Assembly: GCA_945898105.1 (NCBI GenBank)
Contig: CAMDHL010000162.1
Coordinates: forward strand, 1-5,543
Length of the DNA: 5,543 nt
Direction: 5' to 3'
Source of the DNA: Comamonas sp. lk
GTDB lineage: Bacteria; Pseudomonadota; Gammaproteobacteria; Burkholderiales; Burkholderiaceae_C
Positions 1-5,543 of this stretch are shown here, in pieces (position 1 is the stretch's first letter; each line of letters opens with the position of its first letter). The notes beneath the pieces were generated by a model. The model saw nothing but the letters and a program-made list of their open reading frames with translations, searched no databases and was not told where the DNA came from. The translations under genes were made by a program, and so were the position numbers.

Positions 1-626
1 GTTTTGGCTTGGAAGATTTGGGCATTACCGATGATGCGCTATTGCAAACCAACGATTATTTGCAAACCCTGATTCCCTCGATTTACGCCGCAGGTGATGT
101 GGTGGGCCCTTACCAATTTACCCATGTTGCTGCGCATCAGGCTTGGTATGCGGCGGTCAATGCCTTGCTAGACGGTTGGGGCGCCATGCGGCCGGACTAC
201 AGTGTGCTGCCCACTGCGGTGTTTGTAGCGCCGGAAGTGGCGCGCGTAGGCCTCAATGAGCAGCAGGCGCAAGCGCGTGGCTTGGCCTATGAAGTCAACC
301 GTTTTGAACTAGCTGGCCTGGACCGTGCCCTGTGTGACGCAGCGCATGGCGCATTGCCTGCTGGTTTTGTCAAGGTGCTCACCGTGCCGGGCCGCGATAC
401 CTTGCTAGGTGTCTCCATCGTCGGCGAGCATGCGGCCGAGTTGCGTGCACCGTATGTACTGGCCATGCGTCAAGGACTGGGTTTGAAAGCGATTTTGAGC
501 ACCATCCACATTTATCCCACGCTCAGCGAGTCGGCAAAGCATCTGGCGGGCCAATGGCAGCGCGCGCATTTACCCGCTGCCGCTATGCCTTGGTTGGCGC
601 GCTGGAACCGCTGGCGGCGCGGCTAA
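1..626 (+). CDS. MerA/Lpd-like FAD-dependent pyridine nucleotide-disulfide oxidoreductase, C-terminal part (5' end outside window)
   Basis: The reading frame is open from base 3 to a TAA at 624-626, so the gene begins upstream of the window; the TTG at base 9 is an internal Leu codon, not a start. The visible part starts just before the second FAD motif (IYAAGDVVG, about bases 81-107), followed by the QFTHVAAHQAWYAAVNAL segment typical of mercuric-reductase-like flavoproteins. A complete C-terminal dimerisation domain follows, from about base 199 (VLPTAVFVAPEVARVGL) to the IHIYPTLSES motif. In dihydrolipoamide dehydrogenase and glutathione reductase this last motif is HPT, with the catalytic His; here Tyr takes that place, as I recall for MerA-like relatives of unknown substrate. 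The end (NRWRRG) lacks the C-terminal Cys pair of true mercuric reductases, so mercury reduction is unlikely. The redox-active CxxxxC and the NAD site lie outside the window and cannot be checked. Some members of this subgroup carry an N-terminal TVP38/TMEM64 membrane domain, also not visible here. The gene ends 25 nt before selD on the same strand. The family is confident and the substrate unknown. Confidence 0.9.
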   Translation, partial: FGLEDLGITDDALLQTNDYLQTLIPSIYAAGDVVGPYQFTHVAAHQAWYAAVNALLDGWGAMRPDYSVLPTAVFVAPEVARVGLNEQQAQARGLAYEVNRFELAGLDRALCDAAHGALPAGFVKVLTVPGRDTLLGVSIVGEHAAELRAPYVLAMRQGLGLKAILSTIHIYPTLSESAKHLAGQWQRAHLPAAAMPWLARWNRWRRG

Positions 627-651
627 TCGCGCAGCGGCACAATCTGGCGGT

Positions 652-3063
652 ATGCAAACAAGTTCCGGCCCTATCTTGCGCGACCTGGTGCTGGTAGGCG
701 GTGGGCATAGCCATGTAGCGGTGCTCAAATCTTTTGGTATGCAGCCATTGGTGGGTTTGCGTATTACGCTGGTGTGTACCGATGCGCATACGCCGTATTC
801 GGGCATGTTGCCCGGTTATGTAGCCGGCCACTACGACTATGACGAAGTCCATCTCGATCTCGTGCGCTTGTGTGCCTATGCCGGCGCCCGTTTTGTTCGC
901 GCGCAAGTCGTGGGCATAGACCGAGAGGCGCGGCAGGTTCTACTACATGGACGCCCGCCATTGGACTATGACGTGCTGGCCATCAATACAGGCTCGACGC
1001 CGCAGGTGACGCAGTTGCAAGGCGCTGCGGACCATGTCATACCCGTCAAGCCGATTGCGGCGTTTAACGCGCGCTGGTTACAACTACTTGCCAGCGTGCG
1101 CGCCGGACAGGGTCCCCACCAAATTGCAGTGGTGGGCGCGGGTGCCGGTGGGGTAGAGCTGTTGCTGGCGATGCAATTTCGTTTGCAGGTCGAGTGCAAG
1201 GCCCTGGGCATTGCATCGCCCCGATTTGCATTGTTCTCGGCTGCAAGCGGTATCTTGCCGACGCACAACGCGGGAGTACGCGCGCGCTTTATGGCCACTT
1301 TGCAAGCGCGCGGGGTGCAAGTGCATCTGGGTGCGCGGGTGCAGGCGGTCAACGCCAAGGGGGTGCAGCTGGTGCGCAGTGTTGCTTCGAGTTCTGTGGC
1401 GGCAAATGCGCAGCGCATCACAAATCAAAACGATGGTCTTGCATCAAGCCAGGCCTTTACGCTAGAACAAGTGAACGCCGATGCGGTGTTCTGGGTCACC
1501 CAGGCAGCCGGTGGCAGCTGGCTGGCGTCCACCGGCTTGGCGCTCGATGCAGATGGCTTTGTACGCGTCAATCGGTTCTTGCAGTCGGATACCGACGCGC
1601 GTATTTTTGCAAGCGGCGATGTGGCGGCCTTTGGACCGCACTCTTTGGAAAAAGCTGGCGTGTTTGCGGTACGCATGGGTATGCCGCTGGCAAGCAATCT
1701 GCGCCATGCTTTGTGTGGCCTGCCCCTGAAGGCTTACCGGCCGCAAAAGCGCTGGCTTGCCTTGATAAGCACCGGCGACCGCTATGCGATCGCCTCGCGC
1801 GGTATGTTGGGCTTTGCCGGCGCCTGGGTCTGGCGTTGGAAAGACCATATTGACCGGAGCTTTATGCAGCGCTTTTCAGATCTGGGCGTTACCGCGATGG
1901 CGCCCCTGGCAGCGGGCACGCCTACGCTGGCGCATTTTGCCGATTTGGACGCCCAAGAACGCGAACAGGCGCAACAGGCGCAGGCCATGCGCTGCGGTGG
2001 CTGCGCCGCCAAAGTGGGTGCCGGTGTGTTGAGTCGGGCCTTGTCAGGCTTGCAGACTTTGCAAAACCCGGACGTGCTGATTGGTCTGTCAGCGCCCGAC
2101 GATGCGGCACTGGTGCGCATTCCAGCAGGCAAAGCGCAGGTGCAAACCGTAGATTTTTTCCGCGCTTTTATTGACGACCCCTATCGCTTCGGCCAAATTG
2201 CAGCTAACCATGCGCTGGGTGATATTTTTGCCATGGGTGCCGCGCCGCATACAGCCACGGCAATAGCGGTAGTGCCGCCGGGCTTGGACCGGCAGACCCA
2301 AACGCTGTTGTCGCAGCTCATGGCCGGTGCGGTGCAGGTACTGAATGCCGCGGGCTGCGCGCTGGTTGGCGGCCACAGTGGTGAGGGACCGGAGTTGTCG
2401 CTCGGCTTTGCTATTAATGGCCTGGTGGATGTGGATGCGCAAGGCCAGCCGGTGCAATTGATGCGTAAAACCGGTGCACAGTCCGGTGACGCATTGATTT
2501 TGACCAAGCCACTGGGCACCGGTACCTTGTTTGCGGCCCATGCGCTGGGCCGCGCCCGTGGGCGCTGGGTCGAGGCGGCGCTGGATAGCATGGCGCAATC
2601 GAGTCAGGCTGCTGCAAACGTATTGCCGCAGTTTGGCGCCCGAGCTTGTACCGACGTAACCGGGTTCGGCTTACTCGGCCATTTGGTGGAGATGTTGCAA
2701 GTCCAAGCCTTGGGCGCGCAGTTGCAGCTCTCAGCACTACCCGTGTTGGACGGCGCACTTGAGTGCATGCAAGACGGTATTTTCAGCTCATTGCACAGCA
2801 GTAATGCGCAGCGTGGGTCTGCTATCGCAAACCCCGACCTTGGCTCTGGGGCATCAAAATCTTCGACGCCAAATCATCCTATGCGCCAAGCTTTGCTATT
2901 TGATCCGCAAACCGCAGGTGGACTACTCGCTAGCGTTCCTTGGGAACAGGCACAGGCTTGCGTACAAGCCCTCAAAGCGCATGGTTACGTGCATAGCGCG
3001 GTGATAGGCAGAGTGTGTGTGACGTCCGATTTCAAAGCGCCGGTCGCGCTCGTGGAACAATAG
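652..3063 (+). CDS. selD: Bifunctional NADH dehydrogenase-like FAD oxidoreductase / selenide, water dikinase (SelD fusion)
   Basis: SelD makes selenophosphate from selenide and ATP, releasing AMP and phosphate; selenophosphate is the selenium donor for Sec-tRNA and for 2-selenouridine in tRNA. This 803-residue protein is a fusion. Residues about 8-410 are an NDH-2-like pyridine nucleotide oxidoreductase: FAD-binding GGGHSH (16-21), YDVLAINTGS (106-115), NAD-binding VGAGAGGVE (161-169) and second FAD motif IFASGDVA (318-325). Residues about 445-800 are SelD: RCGGCAAK (447-454), PDDAA (482-486), TVDFF (499-503), GDIFAMG (523-529), GGHSGEGPE (573-581), LTKPLGTG (617-624), TDVTGFGLLGH (667-677) and FDPQTAGG (750-757). 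Aligned by eye with E. coli SelD, Cys451 matches the essential Cys17 and Lys454 matches Lys20; the second Cys (Cys19) is Ala453. The catalytic residue is Cys (TGC at 2002-2004), not Sec. Two low-complexity Ser/Ala/Asn-rich stretches (about 243-268 and 713-743) lengthen it. The ATG at 652 lies just upstream of the conserved GGGHSH region but has only a poor Shine-Dalgarno sequence. The next gene starts 4 nt after its stop. Confidence 0.96.
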   Translation: MQTSSGPILRDLVLVGGGHSHVAVLKSFGMQPLVGLRITLVCTDAHTPYSGMLPGYVAGHYDYDEVHLDLVRLCAYAGARFVRAQVVGIDREARQVLLHGRPPLDYDVLAINTGSTPQVTQLQGAADHVIPVKPIAAFNARWLQLLASVRAGQGPHQIAVVGAGAGGVELLLAMQFRLQVECKALGIASPRFALFSAASGILPTHNAGVRARFMATLQARGVQVHLGARVQAVNAKGVQLVRSVASSSVAANAQRITNQNDGLASSQAFTLEQVNADAVFWVTQAAGGSWLASTGLALDADGFVRVNRFLQSDTDARIFASGDVAAFGPHSLEKAGVFAVRMGMPLASNLRHALCGLPLKAYRPQKRWLALISTGDRYAIASRGMLGFAGAWVWRWKDHIDRSFMQRFSDLGVTAMAPLAAGTPTLAHFADLDAQEREQAQQAQAMRCGGCAAKVGAGVLSRALSGLQTLQNPDVLIGLSAPDDAALVRIPAGKAQVQTVDFFRAFIDDPYRFGQIAANHALGDIFAMGAAPHTATAIAVVPPGLDRQTQTLLSQLMAGAVQVLNAAGCALVGGHSGEGPELSLGFAINGLVDVDAQGQPVQLMRKTGAQSGDALILTKPLGTGTLFAAHALGRARGRWVEAALDSMAQSSQAAANVLPQFGARACTDVTGFGLLGHLVEMLQVQALGAQLQLSALPVLDGALECMQDGIFSSLHSSNAQRGSAIANPDLGSGASKSSTPNHPMRQALLFDPQTAGGLLASVPWEQAQACVQALKAHGYVHSAVIGRVCVTSDFKAPVALVEQ

Positions 3064-3067
3064 GGGC

Positions 3068-4195
3068 ATGACGCAAGAATTAGCGCCACCCTCTGCAGAC
3101 TCTGTGGTCACGGGTGAAGAAGCCAGGGCTTTGGGTGCCCAACCCGCCACGCGCCCTTATCGGCGGCCGGAACATTTGGTGCTATGGGGCCTGGGCCCGG
3201 CACATCTGCGTTTGCTGGAATATTTCAAGCGCAATCCTTTGCCGCATGTGCGCATCACGGTTTTGTCCCAGCAGGCCCAGACTTTTACGCCGCGCAAACT
3301 GGCGCGCTATGTGGCCAATGAACTCACGCTGGCCCAATGCATGAACGATGCCGAACCCTTGTTGCAACAAGCCGGCGTGCAGTGGACCGGACGCCAAGGG
3401 CGTGGCCTCAATGTGGTGTCGCGCACCGTACTGCTTGATGATGGGCAAACCCTGGGATACGACGTCTTGTCCATCAATACCGGGCCATTGCCGCACCGGG
3501 AGGCGATAGAGGCGGCAATGCCGGGCGCGCGTGAGCATGGCTTATTTGTCCCTCCTCTTGAAGGCTTTGTCCATATCTGGCCCAAAGTCTGCGGTCTGGG
3601 CCGCACGCGTGCGTTGCGCATGGCAGTGATCGGGCCTGGCATTGAAAGCTTTGAACTCGCCTTGGCTGTGCGCCAGCGCATGCCAACGGCTGCGGTGACG
3701 TGGATCATCGGCCCGCACCATGGTCAAGACAGTGGTCATAGCGAGGCTTTGCACCAGCGTATGCTGCAACTATTACGCGAGCAGCGGGTAACCGTACTGT
3801 ACGAAAACGTTGCTGCTTTTACGCGCGATGATGTGCTTCTCGCCAGTGGGGCGCTATTGGCCTGCGATGTACCGATCCTGGCGCTTTCGCGATCGCCTGC
3901 CGGATGGCTTGCCACCAGTGGTCTGACCTTGCAGGCGGAGGGCGCGGGGGTAGAGACCGACGCGCAGGAGCGCAGCATCAGTCACCCGGAAGTCTTCCAT
4001 GTGTGGCGCGATAGTGCGGTGCTTGCATCGAATGTGCATGCGTTAATGCGGTCGGCACCCACCAAATTGCAGGCTGCGCCAGTAAAAAGTGCGCAATTTA
4101 TCTACGCAGGTGCTAGCCACGCCTTGTGGGCTTGGCGTGGGCAATTCCTGCAGGGGCGTACGGTGGCTTGGTTAAAGAAATTCTTGAAAATCTAA
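3068..4195 (+). CDS. Degenerate NDH-2-like oxidoreductase, paralogue of the SelD N-terminal domain (possible pseudoenzyme)
   Basis: The protein has 375 residues, and its ATG lies 4 nt after the selD stop, which suggests translational coupling. By eye it is collinear with the N-terminal half of the SelD fusion: LVLWGLGPAH (37-46) matches LVLVGGGHSH; PHVRITVLS (59-67) matches VGLRITLVC; YDVLSINTGP (131-140) matches YDVLAINTGS; MAVIGPGIESFELALAV (185-201) matches the NAD motif region; GWLATSGLTLQAEG (279-292) matches SWLASTGLALDADG; and the Trp-rich tail (SHALWAWRGQFLQG, 350-363) matches the end of that domain. Key cofactor motifs are eroded. The NAD motif GAGAGG reads GPGIES, with the last Gly lost, and the second FAD motif ASGDVA reads VWRDSA (312-317), with the Gly before Asp lost. 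The proline/glycine segment PYSGMLPGY becomes FTPRKLARY. Residues 1-34 are an unconserved extension. The intact frame argues against a simple pseudogene. I infer a non-catalytic or altered partner of the SelD fusion, or an oxidoreductase with a changed cofactor; the function is unknown. Confidence 0.85.
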   Translation: MTQELAPPSADSVVTGEEARALGAQPATRPYRRPEHLVLWGLGPAHLRLLEYFKRNPLPHVRITVLSQQAQTFTPRKLARYVANELTLAQCMNDAEPLLQQAGVQWTGRQGRGLNVVSRTVLLDDGQTLGYDVLSINTGPLPHREAIEAAMPGAREHGLFVPPLEGFVHIWPKVCGLGRTRALRMAVIGPGIESFELALAVRQRMPTAAVTWIIGPHHGQDSGHSEALHQRMLQLLREQRVTVLYENVAAFTRDDVLLASGALLACDVPILALSRSPAGWLATSGLTLQAEGAGVETDAQERSISHPEVFHVWRDSAVLASNVHALMRSAPTKLQAAPVKSAQFIYAGASHALWAWRGQFLQGRTVAWLKKFLKI

Positions 4196-4211
4196 TCACC
4201 ATTTTTTTGAT

Positions 4212-4217
4212 GGAGGT
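4212..4217 (+). promoter_or_regulatory. Strong ribosome binding site for the Mpo1-like gene
   Basis: GGAGGT ends 5 nt before the ATG at 4223 and is the only good Shine-Dalgarno match among the gene starts in this window. It decides the start: the ATGs at 4218 and 4227 are in another frame. It follows a run of seven T (4202-4208) in the 27-nt gap after the preceding gene. This gene may therefore be translated more strongly than its neighbours, which have weak sites. Confidence 0.75.
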
Positions 4218-4222
4218 ATGCG

Positions 4223-4699
4223 ATGGATGCTATCGAAACCCAACCCGCCGACGCACCGGACCTGCCGCAGCGCAAAGTCGATGCCCTTTTGCAGCATTAC
4301 GGGCTGAGCCATGAGCATCCCATCAATGAGCTGATCCATTTTTTTGCCATCCCGGCCATCATGCTGAGTTTGGTGGGTTTGCTGTTTGCTTTGCACCCGT
4401 TGGCCGCGCTAGCGTCGATTGCCGTGAGCATGGTGTATTACGCGCGTCTGTCATGGCCTTTTACGATTTGTATGTTGCTGATCTGGTCTGTTTTGTTGGC
4501 GGTGGTGGATGCATTGCATGTGCACGGCCTCCTGGTGCCCGTCAGTGTTTTGATTTTTGTGGTCGCCTGGATTTTTCAATTCATCGGGCACCACCTGGAG
4601 GGGAAAAAACCTTCGTTCTTTGAAGATGTGCAGTACCTGCTGGTCGGACCCCTATTTGTCTTGAGCAAAGCTTTCGAACGCATGGGCTTGCGCTGGTAA
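4223..4699 (+). CDS. DUF962 / Mpo1-like multi-pass membrane protein
   Basis: The 158-residue protein carries the signature of the DUF962 (YGL010w/Mpo1-like) family. An N-terminal segment HYGLSHEHPINELIHFFAIP (25-44) holds His30, His32, Asn35 and His39. A C-terminal segment runs from FQFIGHHLEGKKPSFFED (118-135) to VGPLFVLSKAF (141-151), with His123, His124 and Glu126. Between and around these are about four hydrophobic membrane segments (roughly 40-57, 58-74, 80-98 and 104-121), so it should sit in the inner membrane. Yeast Mpo1 is an Fe(II)-dependent dioxygenase that shortens 2-hydroxy fatty acids by one carbon (alpha-oxidation). The conserved His residues seen here are those expected to bind iron, so a similar lipid oxidation role is plausible, but the bacterial substrate is not established. 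The gene lies 27 nt after the SelD-domain paralogue and has its own strong ribosome binding site. Family assignment is confident; any functional link to SelD is only inferred from location. Confidence 0.92.
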   Translation: MDAIETQPADAPDLPQRKVDALLQHYGLSHEHPINELIHFFAIPAIMLSLVGLLFALHPLAALASIAVSMVYYARLSWPFTICMLLIWSVLLAVVDALHVHGLLVPVSVLIFVVAWIFQFIGHHLEGKKPSFFEDVQYLLVGPLFVLSKAFERMGLRW

Positions 4700-4760
4700 G
4701 TTCGATGGCGCTGCGTCTTTTTGCATTTTTTCGCACTGCTAACTATCAGGTAGTAGGCTG
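4700..4760 (+). other. Intergenic gap with weak inverted repeats and T-runs
   Basis: This 61-nt gap is the longest in the window. TCGAAC (4674-4679, inside the preceding gene) pairs with GTTCGA (4700-4705) across a 20-nt loop, and two T-runs follow (4718-4722 and 4726-4731). The spacing is poor for a rho-independent terminator. ACTA (4742-4745) and TAGT (4751-4754) form a tiny inverted repeat just before the next start. No convincing sigma-70 promoter was found. The gap might hold a weak terminator or promoter, so it is not certain that the last gene belongs to the same transcript. Confidence 0.25.
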
Positions 4761-5543
4761 ATGGCGCGGGTGGCGGTGCTAGGCGCCGGTTTTGTAGGTT
4801 TGTCGTCGGCGTTTCACTTGATGCGTGATGGCCATGAAGTGACCTTATACGAACCGCTGGGAGCCGCCGGAGGGGCCTCTTTTGGCAATGCCGGCACTTT
4901 TGCCAATTACGCTTGTATCCCGGTAAACAACCCGACGGTGTTTCGCGACCTACCTCGTTATCTGTTTTCAAGCCAAAGCCCATTGCGGGTGCGCTGGGCC
5001 CATCTTTTTTCTCTTGCCCCATGGTTGGCGCGCTTTTTATGGCATTCCACACCCAGCCGCTATACCGAGACGGCCACGGTCTTGTCACATCTGCTAGCCC
5101 GCGCCCAAAGCGGCTATGACGCGATGGTTGCCGAGGCTGACTTAAGCCGCTTCATACGGCCGCAGGAATGTTTGTATCTCTATTCAAGCGCGCAGGCATT
5201 TGACGGCGCCCGTGAAACTTTGGAATTGCGCCGCCGTTTAGGGGTTTCATCCGAAATTCTTGATGCTGCAGCAATTGCGGAACTAGAGCCGCAATTAAGT
5301 CCGATTTTTCATCGTGGCGCCTTGTTTGGCGGATCTTGGCATTTGAGCGATCCGTCTGCGTTTTTGCATGCTTTGTTGGCCTATTTGCAGGGCAAAGGCC
5401 TGCTCGTCCATTCCTTAGCGGTGCAGACATTGCGAGCGGACGCGCATGAGGTCCGGGTGCGTGGGGTCGGCCATGAAGCGGCTTACGATTACCTGGCCCT
5501 ATGTGCCGGTGTGCATTCCAAAACGCTCGCCGCGCAGTGCGGT
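4761..5543 (+). CDS. DadA-like FAD-dependent oxidoreductase (DAO family), N-terminal part, runs off the right edge
   Basis: The frame is open from ATG 4761 to the last base (261 codons) with no stop, so the 3' end lies outside the window. The start is well bounded: an in-frame TAA at 4740-4742 lies just upstream, and the ATG is followed at once by the Rossmann strand VAVLGAGFVGLSSAFHL with GxGxxG at residues 8-13, as expected for an FAD-binding N-terminus. Glu31, at the end of the second strand (VTLYE), is placed to bind the FAD ribose. ASFGNAGTFANY (39-50) is the conserved segment of D-amino-acid dehydrogenase (DadA)-like enzymes of the DAO fold (PF01266), and LALCAGVHS (245-253) matches the later FAD-contacting 'CAG..S' motif. 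Such enzymes oxidise amines or D-amino acids and pass electrons to the quinone pool or to oxygen; the substrate here cannot be told. Only weak Shine-Dalgarno candidates (AGG at 4748-4750 or 4755-4757) precede it. The catalytic C-terminal part is not visible. Confidence 0.9.
   Translation, partial: MARVAVLGAGFVGLSSAFHLMRDGHEVTLYEPLGAAGGASFGNAGTFANYACIPVNNPTVFRDLPRYLFSSQSPLRVRWAHLFSLAPWLARFLWHSTPSRYTETATVLSHLLARAQSGYDAMVAEADLSRFIRPQECLYLYSSAQAFDGARETLELRRRLGVSSEILDAAAIAELEPQLSPIFHRGALFGGSWHLSDPSAFLHALLAYLQGKGLLVHSLAVQTLRADAHEVRVRGVGHEAAYDYLALCAGVHSKTLAAQCG

Noticed and set aside
1194..1853. 219-codon open frame on the + strand inside selD
   Set aside because: It lies wholly within the clearly conserved oxidoreductase half of selD in another frame, is rich in Cys, Arg and Trp as expected of a GC-rich shadow frame, and shows no recognisable domain.
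2002..2004. Possible selenocysteine codon at the SelD active site
   Set aside because: The codon is TGC (Cys), not TGA, and the frame is open through all of selD, so no recoding is needed.
2089..2598. 169-codon open frame on the - strand opposite selD
   Set aside because: It is antisense to the conserved SelD core; its Arg/Gln/His-rich composition and lack of motifs mark it as a shadow of the coding strand.
3068..4195. Reading the paralogue as a pseudogene
   Set aside because: There is no frameshift or premature stop over 375 codons, the full domain length is kept, and many non-motif positions still match the SelD N-terminal domain, so it is better described as an intact, diverged gene.
4199..4213. 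CCAT...ATGG hairpin overlapping the ribosome binding site of the Mpo1-like gene
   Set aside because: A 4-bp stem around a T-rich loop is too weak to be a credible translational switch.
4674..4731. Possible rho-independent terminator after the Mpo1-like gene
   Set aside because: The 6-bp stem has a 20-nt loop and the first T-run begins 12 nt after the stem, so the geometry is wrong for an intrinsic terminator.
4718..4746. Possible sigma-70 promoter before the DadA-like gene (TTTTTG with TAACTA, 16-nt spacing)
   Set aside because: Both hexamers are poor matches to consensus and such matches are common in T-rich gaps; there is not enough to support a promoter call.
4576..5088. 170-codon open frame on the - strand spanning the end of the Mpo1-like gene and the start of the DadA-like gene
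   Set aside because: Both overlapped + strand genes carry strong family motifs in the overlapped region. The reverse frame has no recognisable domain and no convincing start context.

Overview
The window reads as bacterial chromosome with moderately high GC content. It is most likely from a betaproteobacterium of the order Burkholderiales. That placement is an inference from codon usage, from the NADH dehydrogenase-like/SelD fusion architecture and from the mix of neighbouring families; no rRNA or other taxonomic marker is present. All five genes lie on the + strand with small gaps (25, 4, 27 and 61 nt), so most or all may be co-transcribed. No tRNA, mobile element, CRISPR array or strong terminator was seen, and no gene-free stretch exceeds about 60 nt.

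Layout: (1) 1-626, the C-terminal part of a mercuric-reductase-like/dihydrolipoamide-dehydrogenase-like flavoprotein, cut by the left edge. (2) 652-3063, selD, a two-domain fusion of an N-terminal NDH-2-like FAD/NAD(P) oxidoreductase and a C-terminal selenide, water dikinase with Cys, not Sec, at the catalytic position. (3) 3068-4195, a stand-alone protein that aligns by eye along its whole length with the N-terminal domain of the SelD fusion but has lost the key FAD and NAD glycine motifs; it looks like a diverged paralogue, possibly a pseudoenzyme. (4) 4223-4699, a small multi-pass membrane protein of the DUF962/Mpo1-like family. (5) 4761 to the right edge, the N-terminal 261 residues of a DadA-like FAD-dependent amine/amino-acid oxidoreductase.

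The clear biochemical anchor is SelD, which makes selenophosphate from selenide and ATP, the selenium donor for selenocysteine and/or 2-selenouridine in tRNA. The fused flavoprotein domain suggests that a redox step, for example supply or reduction of the selenium substrate, is coupled to phosphorylation; this is inference. The most unusual feature is the degenerate copy of that oxidoreductase domain only 4 nt downstream of selD. How the Mpo1-like protein and the two outer flavoenzymes relate to selenium metabolism cannot be settled from this sequence; they may simply be co-located redox genes.
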